Assembly: GCA_902489515.1 (NCBI GenBank)
Contig: CABUAL010000004.1
Location: forward strand, 1-18,910
Reading direction: 5' to 3'
Source of the DNA: an uncultured Collinsella sp.
GTDB taxonomy: Bacteria; Actinomycetota; Coriobacteriia; Coriobacteriales; Coriobacteriaceae
DNA: 18,910 nucleotides
Positions 5,362-13,152 of the stretch are shown in pieces. A program made the translations under genes and the position numbers. Under the pieces are notes generated by a model that was not told where the DNA came from, did not search any database, and saw nothing but the letters and a program-made list of their open reading frames with translations. Each line of letters starts with the position of its first letter. Positions within the stretch are counted from its first letter, which is position 1.

Positions 5362-6702
5362 ATGCTTACTACCAAGGAAGCCGCCGAGCTGCTCGGCATC
5401 ACTCCGCGCAGGGTGCAGGGGCTCATAAAAAACGGAGCACTTGAGGCCTGCAAGGCTTCTGGTGTATGGCTCATCGACAAAAGCAGCGTCGACACGCGAC
5501 TCCGCTCCGTGACCAAAACGGGGGGACGTCCCCGCCGCGGCCACGGTAAGAGCGAGATCGCGTTCACCCTCATGAACCGCACGCACGAAGTCGCTCAGCT
5601 GGTCTACAGCACATCGCGAAAAGACTTTACCCACATCGGCGCCGACATAGATTACGCCCACGCCCCTATTGGAGTATTTGGCCCTAATAGCCCCATATCG
5701 CTCGACTCCTTCCGCATCTGGTGGCGCGGCCGCGGTATCCCGCTCGCACGCATTGGGCTAGCCTCCCTGCTTACAGAAGCCGCAGTCGATGTTCCCGATG
5801 AACTCGTACAGCGAAATCTTGGCCTCTCCTTATCAGACCAGTATTGGATTAGGCCCCAAGGCTCCGGTCTCGCGTGGGAAGATATTAACTTCTTCAATAA
5901 CGCTTTTGACGACGTCTCTCTGTCCATCGCACCCTTCGCCCCAGAGGGCAAGGCAGCTGCCGCAAAGCCCGACAACACCTCGGACGGCAATCTTCAAAAG
6001 TACTGGACGTGCGAGGGCGAGCGTCGAATTCTGCATAAGGCAGGAGCGCACCTGAACCAGGAACCTTATAACGAGCTGGTGGCGACTGCACTTCACCGTC
6101 GCATCCTAAACGCCTGCGATTATGTGCCTTACTCGCTCGAGGGCACGGGCACTTCCGCCCTGAGCATATGCGATGTCTTCTTAACTGATGAAGAAGAGTA
6201 TGTCCCTGCGTTCTATGTAAACCAGTACGCGAACGCAGATGAACGGCTAACCGACTACGAGCGATATGTAGCAAACTGCGAGGAGCTCGGGGTGACAGGC
6301 GTCAAGGATGCCCTTGACCGCATGATCGTATGCGACGACATCATCGCCAACTATGACCGCCATTGGCGTAACTTTGGGCTTGTGCGAAACGTCAACACGC
6401 AAGCCTGCAGACCTGCCCCCATCTTCGATTCGGGCTCATCACTCTGGTGCAACATATCGCTAGAGGAGCTTAGGGCGGGAGAGCACAGTTTTGCCAGCGC
6501 GCAGTTCCATTCAAGTCCCGCGAAACAAATGTTGCTTGTTGAGGATATGAACTGGTTTGACGGGGACAAACTCGAAGGTTTTGTCGACGAGGCAATCGAG
6601 ATTCTGTCTAAAAACGATGCCCTAGCAGCGAGACTGCCTTATCTAAAAGAGGCGCTAACGTGGCGCCTCGAAAGAATGATCGACATCGCTGAATGGAGTT
6701 AG
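5362..6702 (+). CDS. Excisionase/MerR-like DNA-binding domain fused to a HipA-like kinase
   Basis: A 446-residue protein from ATG 5362 (GAAGGG 8 bases upstream; an in-frame TTG at 5344 lies inside the operator and is less likely). Residues 1-50 (MLTTKEAAELLGITPRRVQGLI, then GVWLIDKSSVD) are an excisionase/MerR-type winged helix-turn-helix. The rest resembles HipA-family Ser/Thr kinases: SDGNLQKYW about residue 207; K226 with AGAHLNQEPYNE as the probable nucleotide-binding lysine and helix-C region; NYDRHWRNFG (330-339) as catalytic loop with D332 and N337; PIFDSGSSLW (353-362) with D356 as the metal-binding Asp. It would thus combine repressor and kinase in one chain, whereas classical HipB and HipA are separate. 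The role, perhaps growth control or phage defence, is not shown. No separate antitoxin gene lies beside it. Its base composition is more AT-rich than that of flanking operon genes, suggesting transfer. Confidence 0.85.
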   Translation: MLTTKEAAELLGITPRRVQGLIKNGALEACKASGVWLIDKSSVDTRLRSVTKTGGRPRRGHGKSEIAFTLMNRTHEVAQLVYSTSRKDFTHIGADIDYAHAPIGVFGPNSPISLDSFRIWWRGRGIPLARIGLASLLTEAAVDVPDELVQRNLGLSLSDQYWIRPQGSGLAWEDINFFNNAFDDVSLSIAPFAPEGKAAAAKPDNTSDGNLQKYWTCEGERRILHKAGAHLNQEPYNELVATALHRRILNACDYVPYSLEGTGTSALSICDVFLTDEEEYVPAFYVNQYANADERLTDYERYVANCEELGVTGVKDALDRMIVCDDIIANYDRHWRNFGLVRNVNTQACRPAPIFDSGSSLWCNISLEELRAGEHSFASAQFHSSPAKQMLLVEDMNWFDGDKLEGFVDEAIEILSKNDALAARLPYLKEALTWRLERMIDIAEWS

Positions 6703-6728
6703 CGAGGCAGCATTGCCCCGCCAACTCC
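6695..6728 (-). terminator. Hairpin at the convergent junction after yacP
   Basis: Minus-strand RNA folds a 15-bp stem (two G-U pairs) with a 4-base loop, directly after the yacP stop. On the plus strand the same two positions are mismatches, so the fold favours the minus-strand message. It overlaps the stop codon of the convergent kinase gene. No U tract follows, so it may protect the 3' end or terminate weakly. Confidence 0.5.
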
Positions 6729-6729
6729 C

Positions 6730-7407
6730 CTACCTCCCGCGCAGGGCCTTGAGCTTGGCCAGCGCCTCGGGGCTCAGGCGGCTGCCCAAGGTCATCTTGA
6801 TCTGCGGAGCTTCCTCTGCCTCGTGAACGTCGTTATCGATCTGTTTGATCTCGTCCACCAGCATACGGCTCGAGATGCGCGTAACGCCCTTGCCCATGAC
6901 GACAGCCTGGATCGTGCCGTCGCTCGACACCACAGAGCACGCACGGCCTTCCTCGCGTGCCTCGATGCAGAGCTTCTGTACCACGGTATCGGCAGAGACG
7001 CCCGTCGGCGAAAACTCGATGCGCACGCCGCGGGCCGGCAGGTTGGGGCGCTCGCTGGAGATGTTGCCCGCGCCGTCAAACACGATCACGGCCTCGTAGC
7101 GGCCCTGGGCAAACGCGGCGACGTCGTTGATGAGTGCAGTTCGCGCCATATCGTGGACGTCGCTGGAATACGGATCGTCGGAATGGTCGTAGACGAGCTT
7201 TTCGTAGCGCGGCGTGCAGTGAATCACGTTGTAACCGTCGACCACCAGCAGCTCGGGCTTATTGGAGTGCACCGTCGAGACCGGATCGGCGATGGCCTGC
7301 GCAAACGCATTGCCGCCCACGCCATAGGTCGCGGCCGAAACAATCGGCTTGGCCGAGCCCTCGCCAAAGCGCTTGGCCTTGGACTTGGCGCGGTTCTTCT
7401 TGGACAT
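6730..7407 (-). CDS. yacP: NYN-domain ribonuclease, YacP/Rae1 family
   Basis: A 225-residue protein of the YacP family. The Bacillus subtilis member, Rae1, is a ribosome-associated endoribonuclease that cuts mRNA in the A site. The NYN (PIN-like) core starts at residue 52 with LLVVDGYNVIH (D57 catalytic). Further acidic residues follow at VIVFDGAGN, GVSADTVVQKL and SSDGTIQ, as expected for this metal-dependent fold. About 50 basic residues precede the core (MSKKNRAKSKAKRFGEGSAK), longer than the Bacillus protein and possibly for rRNA contact. Its ribosome site GGAGGAG lies in the last codons of rlmB, 3 bases upstream, so the two are coupled. The pair rlmB-yacP is conserved in many Gram-positive bacteria. 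Confidence 0.9.
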   Translation of the reverse strand: MSKKNRAKSKAKRFGEGSAKPIVSAATYGVGGNAFAQAIADPVSTVHSNKPELLVVDGYNVIHCTPRYEKLVYDHSDDPYSSDVHDMARTALINDVAAFAQGRYEAVIVFDGAGNISSERPNLPARGVRIEFSPTGVSADTVVQKLCIEAREEGRACSVVSSDGTIQAVVMGKGVTRISSRMLVDEIKQIDNDVHEAEEAPQIKMTLGSRLSPEALAKLKALRGR

Positions 7408-7410
7408 GCG

Positions 7411-8325
7411 CTACTCCTCCCCCATGAGTTCGCCGGCATTGCGGCGCAGCCACTCAAAGCACAGCGCGGTGGTCGCCTGGGCAACGTTGAGACTCTCGGT
7501 CATTCCGCGCTGGGGAAGCTTAGTCAAAAAGTCGCATTTCTCGAGCACAAGACGCGAGATGCCGTCGCCCTCGGAACCCATGACGAGCGCAACGCGGCCC
7601 TCGAAGGGGGCGTCCCAGCAACTGCCTTCGGCGTGCTCGGAGGCGCCGCCCACCCAAAAGCCGGCGGCCTTGAGGTCATCGAGCGCACGGGCGATATTGG
7701 GAACCTGCGCGATGGGCAGGTGCATGACGGCGCCGGCAGAAGTCTTGTAGCTGCCGACGGTCACACCGGCGGCGCGCTTGTTGGCAATGATGACGCCCGC
7801 CGCGCCCACGACCTCGGCGGAGCGCACGATGGCGCCAAAGTTGCCGTCGTCGGTCACATGGTCGAGCACGACGACGAGCGCCGGACCGTCGCCCGCACGG
7901 TCGAGGATATCGGCAACATCGGCATAGGGGAAATTGCCCACCTCGAGCGCAATGCCCTGGTGAGCGCCATGGCTCGACAGCGCATCGAGCTGCGCGCGCG
8001 GCACATACTTAATGCGGACGCCTGCAGCGTTGAGGTCGTCGACCAGGCGCGACAAGGCGGCATCGCGCTCCCCGCCCTCAGCGATGAGCGCGCACTTGAT
8101 GGGAAAACCAGTGCGTAGCGCCTCGGCGGCAGCACGACGACCTTCGATAAACTCGCCCTTGGGAGCCTGGACAGCGTCGCGGTTGCGATCGCGCTGCGGA
8201 CGTGCGGCCTGGGTGCGATCGCGCTGGCCCTTGGGAGCGGCAGCGCGATCATTGCGGCGAATCGGACGCGAGCCAGAAGCAGCCTGCTTGCCGCCACGAG
8301 GCGCACGCTTGCGATTGTCGGCCAT
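7411..8325 (-). CDS. rlmB: 23S rRNA (guanosine-2'-O-)-methyltransferase RlmB, SpoU family
   Basis: A 304-residue TrmH/SpoU-type methyltransferase that methylates the 2'-O of G2251 (E. coli number) in the 23S peptidyl-transferase loop, using SAM bound in a trefoil knot. The SpoU motifs are clear: VLDHVTDDGNFGAIVRSAE (motif 1, with N and R), ALVMGSEGDGIS (motif 2) and GMTESLNVAQATTAL (motif 3). The substrate-binding domain starts about residue 58 with GEFIEGRRAAAEALRTG. An Arg/Lys/Ala-rich tail of about 55 residues precedes it, a common extension in actinobacteria. AAGGAGG lies 7 bases before the ATG. About 140 bases separate it from cysS; no mini-RNase III gene (mrnC) lies there, though it often does in Firmicutes. 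Confidence 0.94.
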   Translation of the reverse strand: MADNRKRAPRGGKQAASGSRPIRRNDRAAAPKGQRDRTQAARPQRDRNRDAVQAPKGEFIEGRRAAAEALRTGFPIKCALIAEGGERDAALSRLVDDLNAAGVRIKYVPRAQLDALSSHGAHQGIALEVGNFPYADVADILDRAGDGPALVVVLDHVTDDGNFGAIVRSAEVVGAAGVIIANKRAAGVTVGSYKTSAGAVMHLPIAQVPNIARALDDLKAAGFWVGGASEHAEGSCWDAPFEGRVALVMGSEGDGISRLVLEKCDFLTKLPQRGMTESLNVAQATTALCFEWLRRNAGELMGEE

Positions 8326-8468
8326 AGGACGGCCTCCTTAAATAGATAACGAACAAGAATCGACCGTCCGAGCCACGGCACCTTGCCTTTCAATCGTCGG
8401 GCATGACCACCAGGTCTATGCCCTCCTCTTTCAAGGCAATCTGCCGCACCTCGAACGGTCGACAAATA

Positions 8469-9935
8469 CTAGAGACTCTTAATACGAGTGCCCGCGGCCG
8501 TATCCTCAATGGTGAGGCCCAGGTCCTTGAGCTGGTCGCGGATGGCATCTGCCAGATCCCAGTTCTTGGCGGCACGAGCCTCGGCACGAGCCTCGAGAAT
8601 CTTGGCAGCGGCCTCGTCCACGTCGTCGCCCGTGTAGGCAACCAAACCGGCGGCAACGCCCAGCAGGCCCAGCGGCAACTCGACCTTGGGCTCGGGAAGC
8701 TCAACGCCAAACGTATCGAGCAGCTCGGCCAGCGTATCGGCGGCAGCCAGGACTGCGGCCTTGTCGGCAGCATCGCCCGCCTGCTCCAGATACTGATTGC
8801 ACTCGGTGACAAAGCCAAAGACAGCACCCATGGCACCGGCGGTGTTAAAGTCGTCGTCCATGCACTCCTTAAAGGCGGCGCGGGTCTCGGCGGCCTTGGC
8901 GGCAAACGCCTCGGCGGCAGCCGCATCGGCATCGGCCGTCGCATGGTTCGCAGCCCAACGAAGGTTCTCGACCGTACCGGCAATACGCGTGAGCGAATTC
9001 TCGGCACCCTCCAGGCGCTCCCAGGAGAAGTCGAGCGGCGAGCGATAGCTCGTCTGCAGCATCAACAGGCGCAGGGCCGCGGCAGAGTGCTGCTCGAGCA
9101 CCTCGGCCAGCGTAAAGAAGTTTCCGAGCGACTTGGACATCTTCTCGCCGTCAACCAGCAGCATGCCCGTGTGCATCCAGGTGTTGGAGAAGCCCTGGTG
9201 CCAGGCGCAGGTGGCCTGGGCGCACTCGTTCTCGTGATGCGGGAAGGCAAGGTCGGAGCCGCCGCCGTGGATGTCGATCGGGGTGCCCAGGTAGCGATGC
9301 ACCATGGCAGCGCACTCGGTGTGCCAACCGGGACGGCCCTCGCCCCAGGGACTCGGCCAGCTGGGCTCGCCGGGCTTGGCGGCCTTCCACAGGGCAAAGT
9401 CGAGCGGGTCGTTCTTGTCCTCGTTCTCCTCGATACGCGCACCAACCATAAGGTCATCGATGTTGCGGCCCGAGACCTGGCCATAGTTGGGATCGCTGCG
9501 CACAGCAAAGTACACGTCGCCGTTATCGGCGGCGTAAGCATGGCCCTGCTCGATGAGCGTCTTGATCATGGCGATCATGGGGCCGATTTCCTTGGTGGCG
9601 CGGGGGCGCACATCGGGATCGAGCACGTTGGCGGCGCGCATGACGCCGATGAACTTGTAGGAGAACTCCGTCGCGACCTCGGCGGCCGTACGGCCCTGCT
9701 CGTTGGCGCGCTTGATGATCTTGTCGTCGACATCGGTGAGGTTCTGTGCGAACGTGACCTCGTAGCCGCTCGCGATGAGCCAGCGACGAATCACGTCAAA
9801 GCTGATGAACGTGCGGGCATTGCCGATGTGGATGTTGTCGTAGACCGTGGGGCCGCACACGTACATGCGGACCTTGCCGGACTCGATGGGCTGGAACTCT
9901 TCCTTTTTATGGGTAGCGCTGTTGTAGATACGCAT
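8469..9935 (-). CDS. cysS: Cysteinyl-tRNA synthetase
   Basis: A 488-residue class I synthetase that charges tRNA-Cys. It contains the HIGN ATP motif (residues 36-39) and KMSKS (265-269). The zinc site that selects cysteine is present: C27 in MYVCGPT, C208 in GWHTECAAM and the FPHHENE motif around H234. The C-terminal part is the helical anticodon domain with an alanine-rich stretch (AAAEAFAAKAAE) and the final IEDTAAGTRIKSL. Length is normal. AAGGAG stands 6 bases before ATG 9935, and ispF ends 3 bases upstream, so it belongs to the disA-ispD-ispF-cysS operon. The 143 bases after its stop hold no recognised gene. Confidence 0.96.
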   Translation of the reverse strand: MRIYNSATHKKEEFQPIESGKVRMYVCGPTVYDNIHIGNARTFISFDVIRRWLIASGYEVTFAQNLTDVDDKIIKRANEQGRTAAEVATEFSYKFIGVMRAANVLDPDVRPRATKEIGPMIAMIKTLIEQGHAYAADNGDVYFAVRSDPNYGQVSGRNIDDLMVGARIEENEDKNDPLDFALWKAAKPGEPSWPSPWGEGRPGWHTECAAMVHRYLGTPIDIHGGGSDLAFPHHENECAQATCAWHQGFSNTWMHTGMLLVDGEKMSKSLGNFFTLAEVLEQHSAAALRLLMLQTSYRSPLDFSWERLEGAENSLTRIAGTVENLRWAANHATADADAAAAEAFAAKAAETRAAFKECMDDDFNTAGAMGAVFGFVTECNQYLEQAGDAADKAAVLAAADTLAELLDTFGVELPEPKVELPLGLLGVAAGLVAYTGDDVDEAAAKILEARAEARAAKNWDLADAIRDQLKDLGLTIEDTAAGTRIKSL

Positions 9936-9938
9936 TCG

Positions 9939-10433
9939 TTACTCCTTAACGGTTTTCTGTAGCAGGCAGACGGCCCAGGCGCCGATTCCCTCGCCCTGGC
10001 CTTCCCAACCGAGCTTTTCGGTCGTAGTGGCGGCGACGCCCACGTTTTCGACGTCAACGCCCAGGGCATGGGCAAGGTTGGCGCGCATGGCATCGCGGTG
10101 CGGGGTGATCTTGGGTTGCTGGCAGGCAATGGTGCAATCGGCATCGACAAACTCAAAGCCCAACTCGCGCGCATAGTCCATCACGCGAGCGAGCAGCACC
10201 ATCGAGTCGGCACCCTCATAGGCGGGGTCGGTATCGGGGAATAGCTTGCCGATGTCTCCCCCGCGGCAGGCGCCCAGAATGGCGTCGGCCAAGGCGTGCG
10301 CGAGCACATCGGCATCCGAGTGGCCCAGCAGGCCGCGCTCGTAGGGAATGTCGACACCGCCGATGATACATCGACGCCCCTCCACCAGACGGTGAACGTC
10401 GTAGCCATGGCCAATGCGCAGGTTACTGAACAT
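9939..10433 (-). CDS. ispF: 2-C-methyl-D-erythritol 2,4-cyclodiphosphate synthase
   Basis: IspF closes the cyclic diphosphate (CDP-ME 2-phosphate to ME-cPP), the fifth step of the MEP isoprenoid pathway. The 164-residue protein starts MFSNLRIGHGYDVHRL; D12 and H14 of DVH and H46 of LGHSDADVLAH are the zinc ligands. The substrate-loop sequence GDIGKLFPDTDP follows. The frame is open further upstream to an ATG at 10466, but that would add an unlikely 11 residues; 10433 gives the usual length and has GAGAGG upstream. It overlaps the end of ispD by 11 bases, pointing to translational coupling. The ispD-ispF pairing is very common. Confidence 0.95.
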   Translation of the reverse strand: MFSNLRIGHGYDVHRLVEGRRCIIGGVDIPYERGLLGHSDADVLAHALADAILGACRGGDIGKLFPDTDPAYEGADSMVLLARVMDYARELGFEFVDADCTIACQQPKITPHRDAMRANLAHALGVDVENVGVAATTTEKLGWEGQGEGIGAWAVCLLQKTVKE

Positions 10434-11151
10434 GGGGAAGGTCCTCTCCCTCGGCCATGCGGCCAAGCAGAATCGCGGTTACGGGACGCAGGTCCTCGGG
10501 CACCGTCACCTTAAGGTTATCGCGCGGGCTCTGGACACAGCGGACGCGCCCGCCCATGCGCTCGACCAGCGACGAATCATCGGTGCCGATAAAGCCCTCG
10601 GCAATGGCTGCAGCGTGGGCGCGCTTCATAGCATCGACGCTAAAGATCTGCGGCGTCTGCGCAGCCCAGTAGAGCTCACGCGGCGGCGTCTCGACGATGT
10701 TGTCGCCATCGACGATCTTGAGCGTGTCGATCGCGGGCTGACCGCACACGACACCGTCGAGGGCGCGGTCGCCCACAAGCACGTCGATCGCGTGGTCGAT
10801 GGCCTCGGTCGTAATGAGCGGACGAGCACCATCGTGAATGGCGACGTATTCAAAGCCCGCCGGCACCGCGTGCACGCCGGCGCGGGTGGAATCCTGGCGG
10901 GTCGCGCCGGCATCGGCAAAGCTGATGGGCGTGTCATAGTCAAACGGGTCGATGGCCAGGCGGCGCATCTCGGCACGACGCTCGGCAGGGCAAACCACGA
11001 CGATGTGGCCGACCTTATCGCTCCGATCGAACGCGCGGATGGACCAGCTCATGAGCGGACGGCCCGCCACGTTAACGAGCTGCTTGCCACCGGGGTTACC
11101 AAAGCGCTGGCCGCTGCCACCGGCAACGACCACGGCACATACGGGCGCCAT
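10423..11151 (-). CDS. ispD: 2-C-methyl-D-erythritol 4-phosphate cytidylyltransferase
   Basis: IspD transfers CMP from CTP to MEP, the third MEP-pathway step. The 242-residue protein has the nucleotidyltransferase P-loop-like start AVVVAGGSGQRFG (GGSGQRFG at residues 11-18) followed by K23, then DAGATRQDSTRAGV, the metal-binding HDGARPL and AQTPQIF, all family hallmarks, plus TDDSSLVER near the C-terminus. It shares one base with disA upstream (TAATG junction) and overlaps ispF downstream by 11 bases, so the three genes form a tightly coupled operon. Confidence 0.96.
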   Translation of the reverse strand: MAPVCAVVVAGGSGQRFGNPGGKQLVNVAGRPLMSWSIRAFDRSDKVGHIVVVCPAERRAEMRRLAIDPFDYDTPISFADAGATRQDSTRAGVHAVPAGFEYVAIHDGARPLITTEAIDHAIDVLVGDRALDGVVCGQPAIDTLKIVDGDNIVETPPRELYWAAQTPQIFSVDAMKRAHAAAIAEGFIGTDDSSLVERMGGRVRCVQSPRDNLKVTVPEDLRPVTAILLGRMAEGEDLPHVQ

Positions 11152-12218
11152 TATGCGTTCCCCTGTTTGGTGCCCTTCATGCGGTACAGGGAGTCCGCAA
11201 GAATGGCAGGGTTGTTAACGCCAAAGTCGCCCAGGCGCTCCGGATCCTCGCTGATGTCGTCCATGAGCTCCTGCAGTGAGCCGTACTCGTCGACGATCTT
11301 CTCGGCCACGCCGTCGCGCACGACGGACACACGCGAAAGCGTGCGCAGGCCCAGCGGCGTCATGACGGAGTCCTCGTCCAAGTCGTCATAGCCCAGAACT
11401 GCCGCCACGTGCTGCGGGTCGGACAGGTCCTTAGGCGTCATACGGGCAAGCTCGGCGCGGATCTTCTCGGCGTTTGCCTCGGAGGAATCGCTTGCGTAGT
11501 CGCGGATCATCAGGTCGTATTCGGTATCCATGCTGGAGCCCGCGAGCTGCTCGAGCTGCATCTGCACGAGCTTGCCCTGGTTGCCCAGCTTGACGATGCA
11601 ATCCTTAAGCTCGGTCTTTGCCTGCTGCATGATCTCGAAACTCGAGAAGATGCCGGTGATGTCGGCGAGCGTGACGTAGTCGTCGAGCTCGAGGGCCGTC
11701 AGGCGCAGCAGGGAGCGATCGAGCGACTGACGGGTAGTCTGGAGCGTGGCGACGAGCTGGTTGACCGAGCTCATGATGGTGGTGACAGGCTGAATCTCGT
11801 AGCTCTTACCGTGGACGTACACGTTGACGACGGCACGACGAGCCGAAACCGAGATCACGATGGCGTCGGTGAGCACCGACATGCGAGCGGCAGTACGGTG
11901 ACGCATGCCCGTCTCACTCGTGGCAAGCGAGGGATCGGGATTGAGGTGGAAGTTGGCGCGCAGGATCTGGGTGAGGTCGCCATCGATAACGATGGCACCG
12001 TCCATCTTGGAGAGCTCGAACAGGCGGTTCGAGGTAAACGAAATGTTGAGCGGGAAGCCGTCGTTACCGGCGGCGAGCACGTTTTCGGTGTCGCCGACGC
12101 AGATAAGGGCGCCCAGGTGACCGGCAATGATCATGTCGAGGGCGGTGCGGATCGGCTGACCAGGTGCCGTCAGGCGGATGGCCTGTTCCATACGCTTTTG
12201 CAGCTCGTTCTTATCCAA
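11151..12218 (-). CDS. disA: DNA integrity scanning protein DisA, diadenylate cyclase
   Basis: DisA joins two ATP into c-di-AMP and slides on DNA, pausing at branched structures. The 355-residue protein has the DAC domain with DGAIVIDGD (DGA at 73-75) and GMRHRTAARMS (RHR at 106-108), both needed for catalysis, then the SVSARRA motif, a helical linker and C-terminal helix-hairpin-helix DNA-binding repeats (SDPQHVAAVLGYDDLDED, then LRTLSRVSVVRDGVAEKIVDEYG in two pieces). The start is TTG at 12218 with GGGAG about 8 bases upstream; the nearby ATGs at 12223 and 12232 are out of frame. In Firmicutes and many actinobacteria disA follows radA; here radA is absent and mntP is the divergent neighbour. 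Confidence 0.95.
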   Translation of the reverse strand: MDKNELQKRMEQAIRLTAPGQPIRTALDMIIAGHLGALICVGDTENVLAAGNDGFPLNISFTSNRLFELSKMDGAIVIDGDLTQILRANFHLNPDPSLATSETGMRHRTAARMSVLTDAIVISVSARRAVVNVYVHGKSYEIQPVTTIMSSVNQLVATLQTTRQSLDRSLLRLTALELDDYVTLADITGIFSSFEIMQQAKTELKDCIVKLGNQGKLVQMQLEQLAGSSMDTEYDLMIRDYASDSSEANAEKIRAELARMTPKDLSDPQHVAAVLGYDDLDEDSVMTPLGLRTLSRVSVVRDGVAEKIVDEYGSLQELMDDISEDPERLGDFGVNNPAILADSLYRMKGTKQGNA

Positions 12219-12439
12219 GGCATCGCTCCCATCGTATACGCTCCATAAACGCTAAATAGTTTCTCACGGTTTGTCCCCGCAACGCTTGCGAAATCCGATG
12301 CTTACAGAATGAGCGAACACCGCTTAGGTAGCTCATTTGGGACGGGGCTCTTTTAGCTGCTCATGTGGTAGCATCGGGTTTCATATAAATGAGGGAGTAG
12401 TCGTGTAATCGGGTTCGCCCGCAAAGAGGGAGCCAGACT

Positions 12440-13024
12440 ATGGGACTCGCAGAGCTCATGTTGCTCGCCGTTGGCCTTTCGATGGACGCCTTTGCCGTTT
12501 CCATCTGCAAGGGTCTTGGCATGAAAAAGATCAACCTTAAAGTCGCCGTGGTGCTCGGTCTGTTCTTTGGCGGGTTTCAGGCCGGCATGCCCGTGATCGG
12601 TTGGGCACTCGGCAGTCAATTCATGGGCATCATCGGACCCATCGACCATTGGATTGCCTTTATCCTTTTGGCCTTTATCGGTGGCAAGATGCTGTGGGAA
12701 GCCTTTACCGAAGACGAGGATGAGGATGAAGGCGACGGCAAGGATGCCGAAAAGATCGACCTGGGCGAGTACCTAATCCTTGCCATCGCCACCTCGATTG
12801 ACGCGCTCGCCGTGGGCATCACGTTTGCCGCGCTCTCGGTCGATATCGTTCCCGCTGTATCGCTTATCGGCGTCACAACGTTTATCTTCTCCGTCGCCGG
12901 CGTAGCGATCGGCCACACCTTTGGCGCGCGCTACGAAAAACCCGCCACCATCGTGGGTGGCGTCGTGCTCATCCTCATCGGGCTTAAGATCTTGCTTGAG
13001 CATCTGGGGATTTTGGCGCTGTAA
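12440..13024 (+). CDS. mntP: Manganese efflux pump MntP
   Basis: MntP is a small inner-membrane exporter that removes excess Mn(II). The 194-residue protein has six predicted membrane segments in two homologous halves, each with the family's acidic transport motif: LSMDAFAVS (D16) and TSIDALAVG (D121). Between them is an acidic cytoplasmic loop EDEDEDEGDGKDAEK (residues 91-105). Length and layout match the E. coli protein. GAGGGAG stands before ATG 12440. A possible -10 box TATAAA lies at 12384-12389. It is divergent from disA and followed by a strong terminator, so it is probably a single-gene unit. Confidence 0.94.
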   Translation: MGLAELMLLAVGLSMDAFAVSICKGLGMKKINLKVAVVLGLFFGGFQAGMPVIGWALGSQFMGIIGPIDHWIAFILLAFIGGKMLWEAFTEDEDEDEGDGKDAEKIDLGEYLILAIATSIDALAVGITFAALSVDIVPAVSLIGVTTFIFSVAGVAIGHTFGARYEKPATIVGGVVLILIGLKILLEHLGILAL

Positions 13025-13060
13025 CGCCAAACACAATCGCTCAAAACTCAACGCTAGCAC

Positions 13061-13094
13061 AAGGCCTTATGCAGAGTTTTGCATGAGGCCTTTT
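13061..13094 (+). terminator. Rho-independent terminator of mntP
   Basis: A 13-bp stem with one G-U pair (AAGGCCTTATGCA with TGCATGAGGCCTT), loop GAGTTT, ending in TTTT. It lies about 37 bases after the mntP stop. Its loop side contains a near copy of the hipB operator half-site (GCAGAGTTTTGCATG). Confidence 0.85.
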
Positions 13095-13139
13095 CGTGCA
13101 GACTTTTGCATGTCATACTGATATGCAAAAGTCTGCACG
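13095..13139 (+). promoter_or_regulatory. 17-bp perfect inverted repeat: likely HipB operator over the hipBA promoter
   Basis: Arms 13095-13111 and 13123-13139 are exact reverse complements of 17 bases around an 11-base centre (GTCATACTGAT) holding a possible -10 CATACT. It lies 14 bases before the hipB start. HipB proteins bind such palindromes as dimers and repress their own operon; this role is inferred from position and family. Confidence 0.8.
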
Positions 13140-13152
13140 TTAGGAGATCGCC

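Noticed and set aside
12384..12439. yybP-ykoY manganese riboswitch before mntP
   Set aside because: GAGGGAGTAG resembles the GGGGAGUAG signature, but only about 50 bases follow it before the start codon, a complete aptamer of ~100 bases does not fit, and the likely -10 box lies directly in front so the motif would hardly be transcribed.
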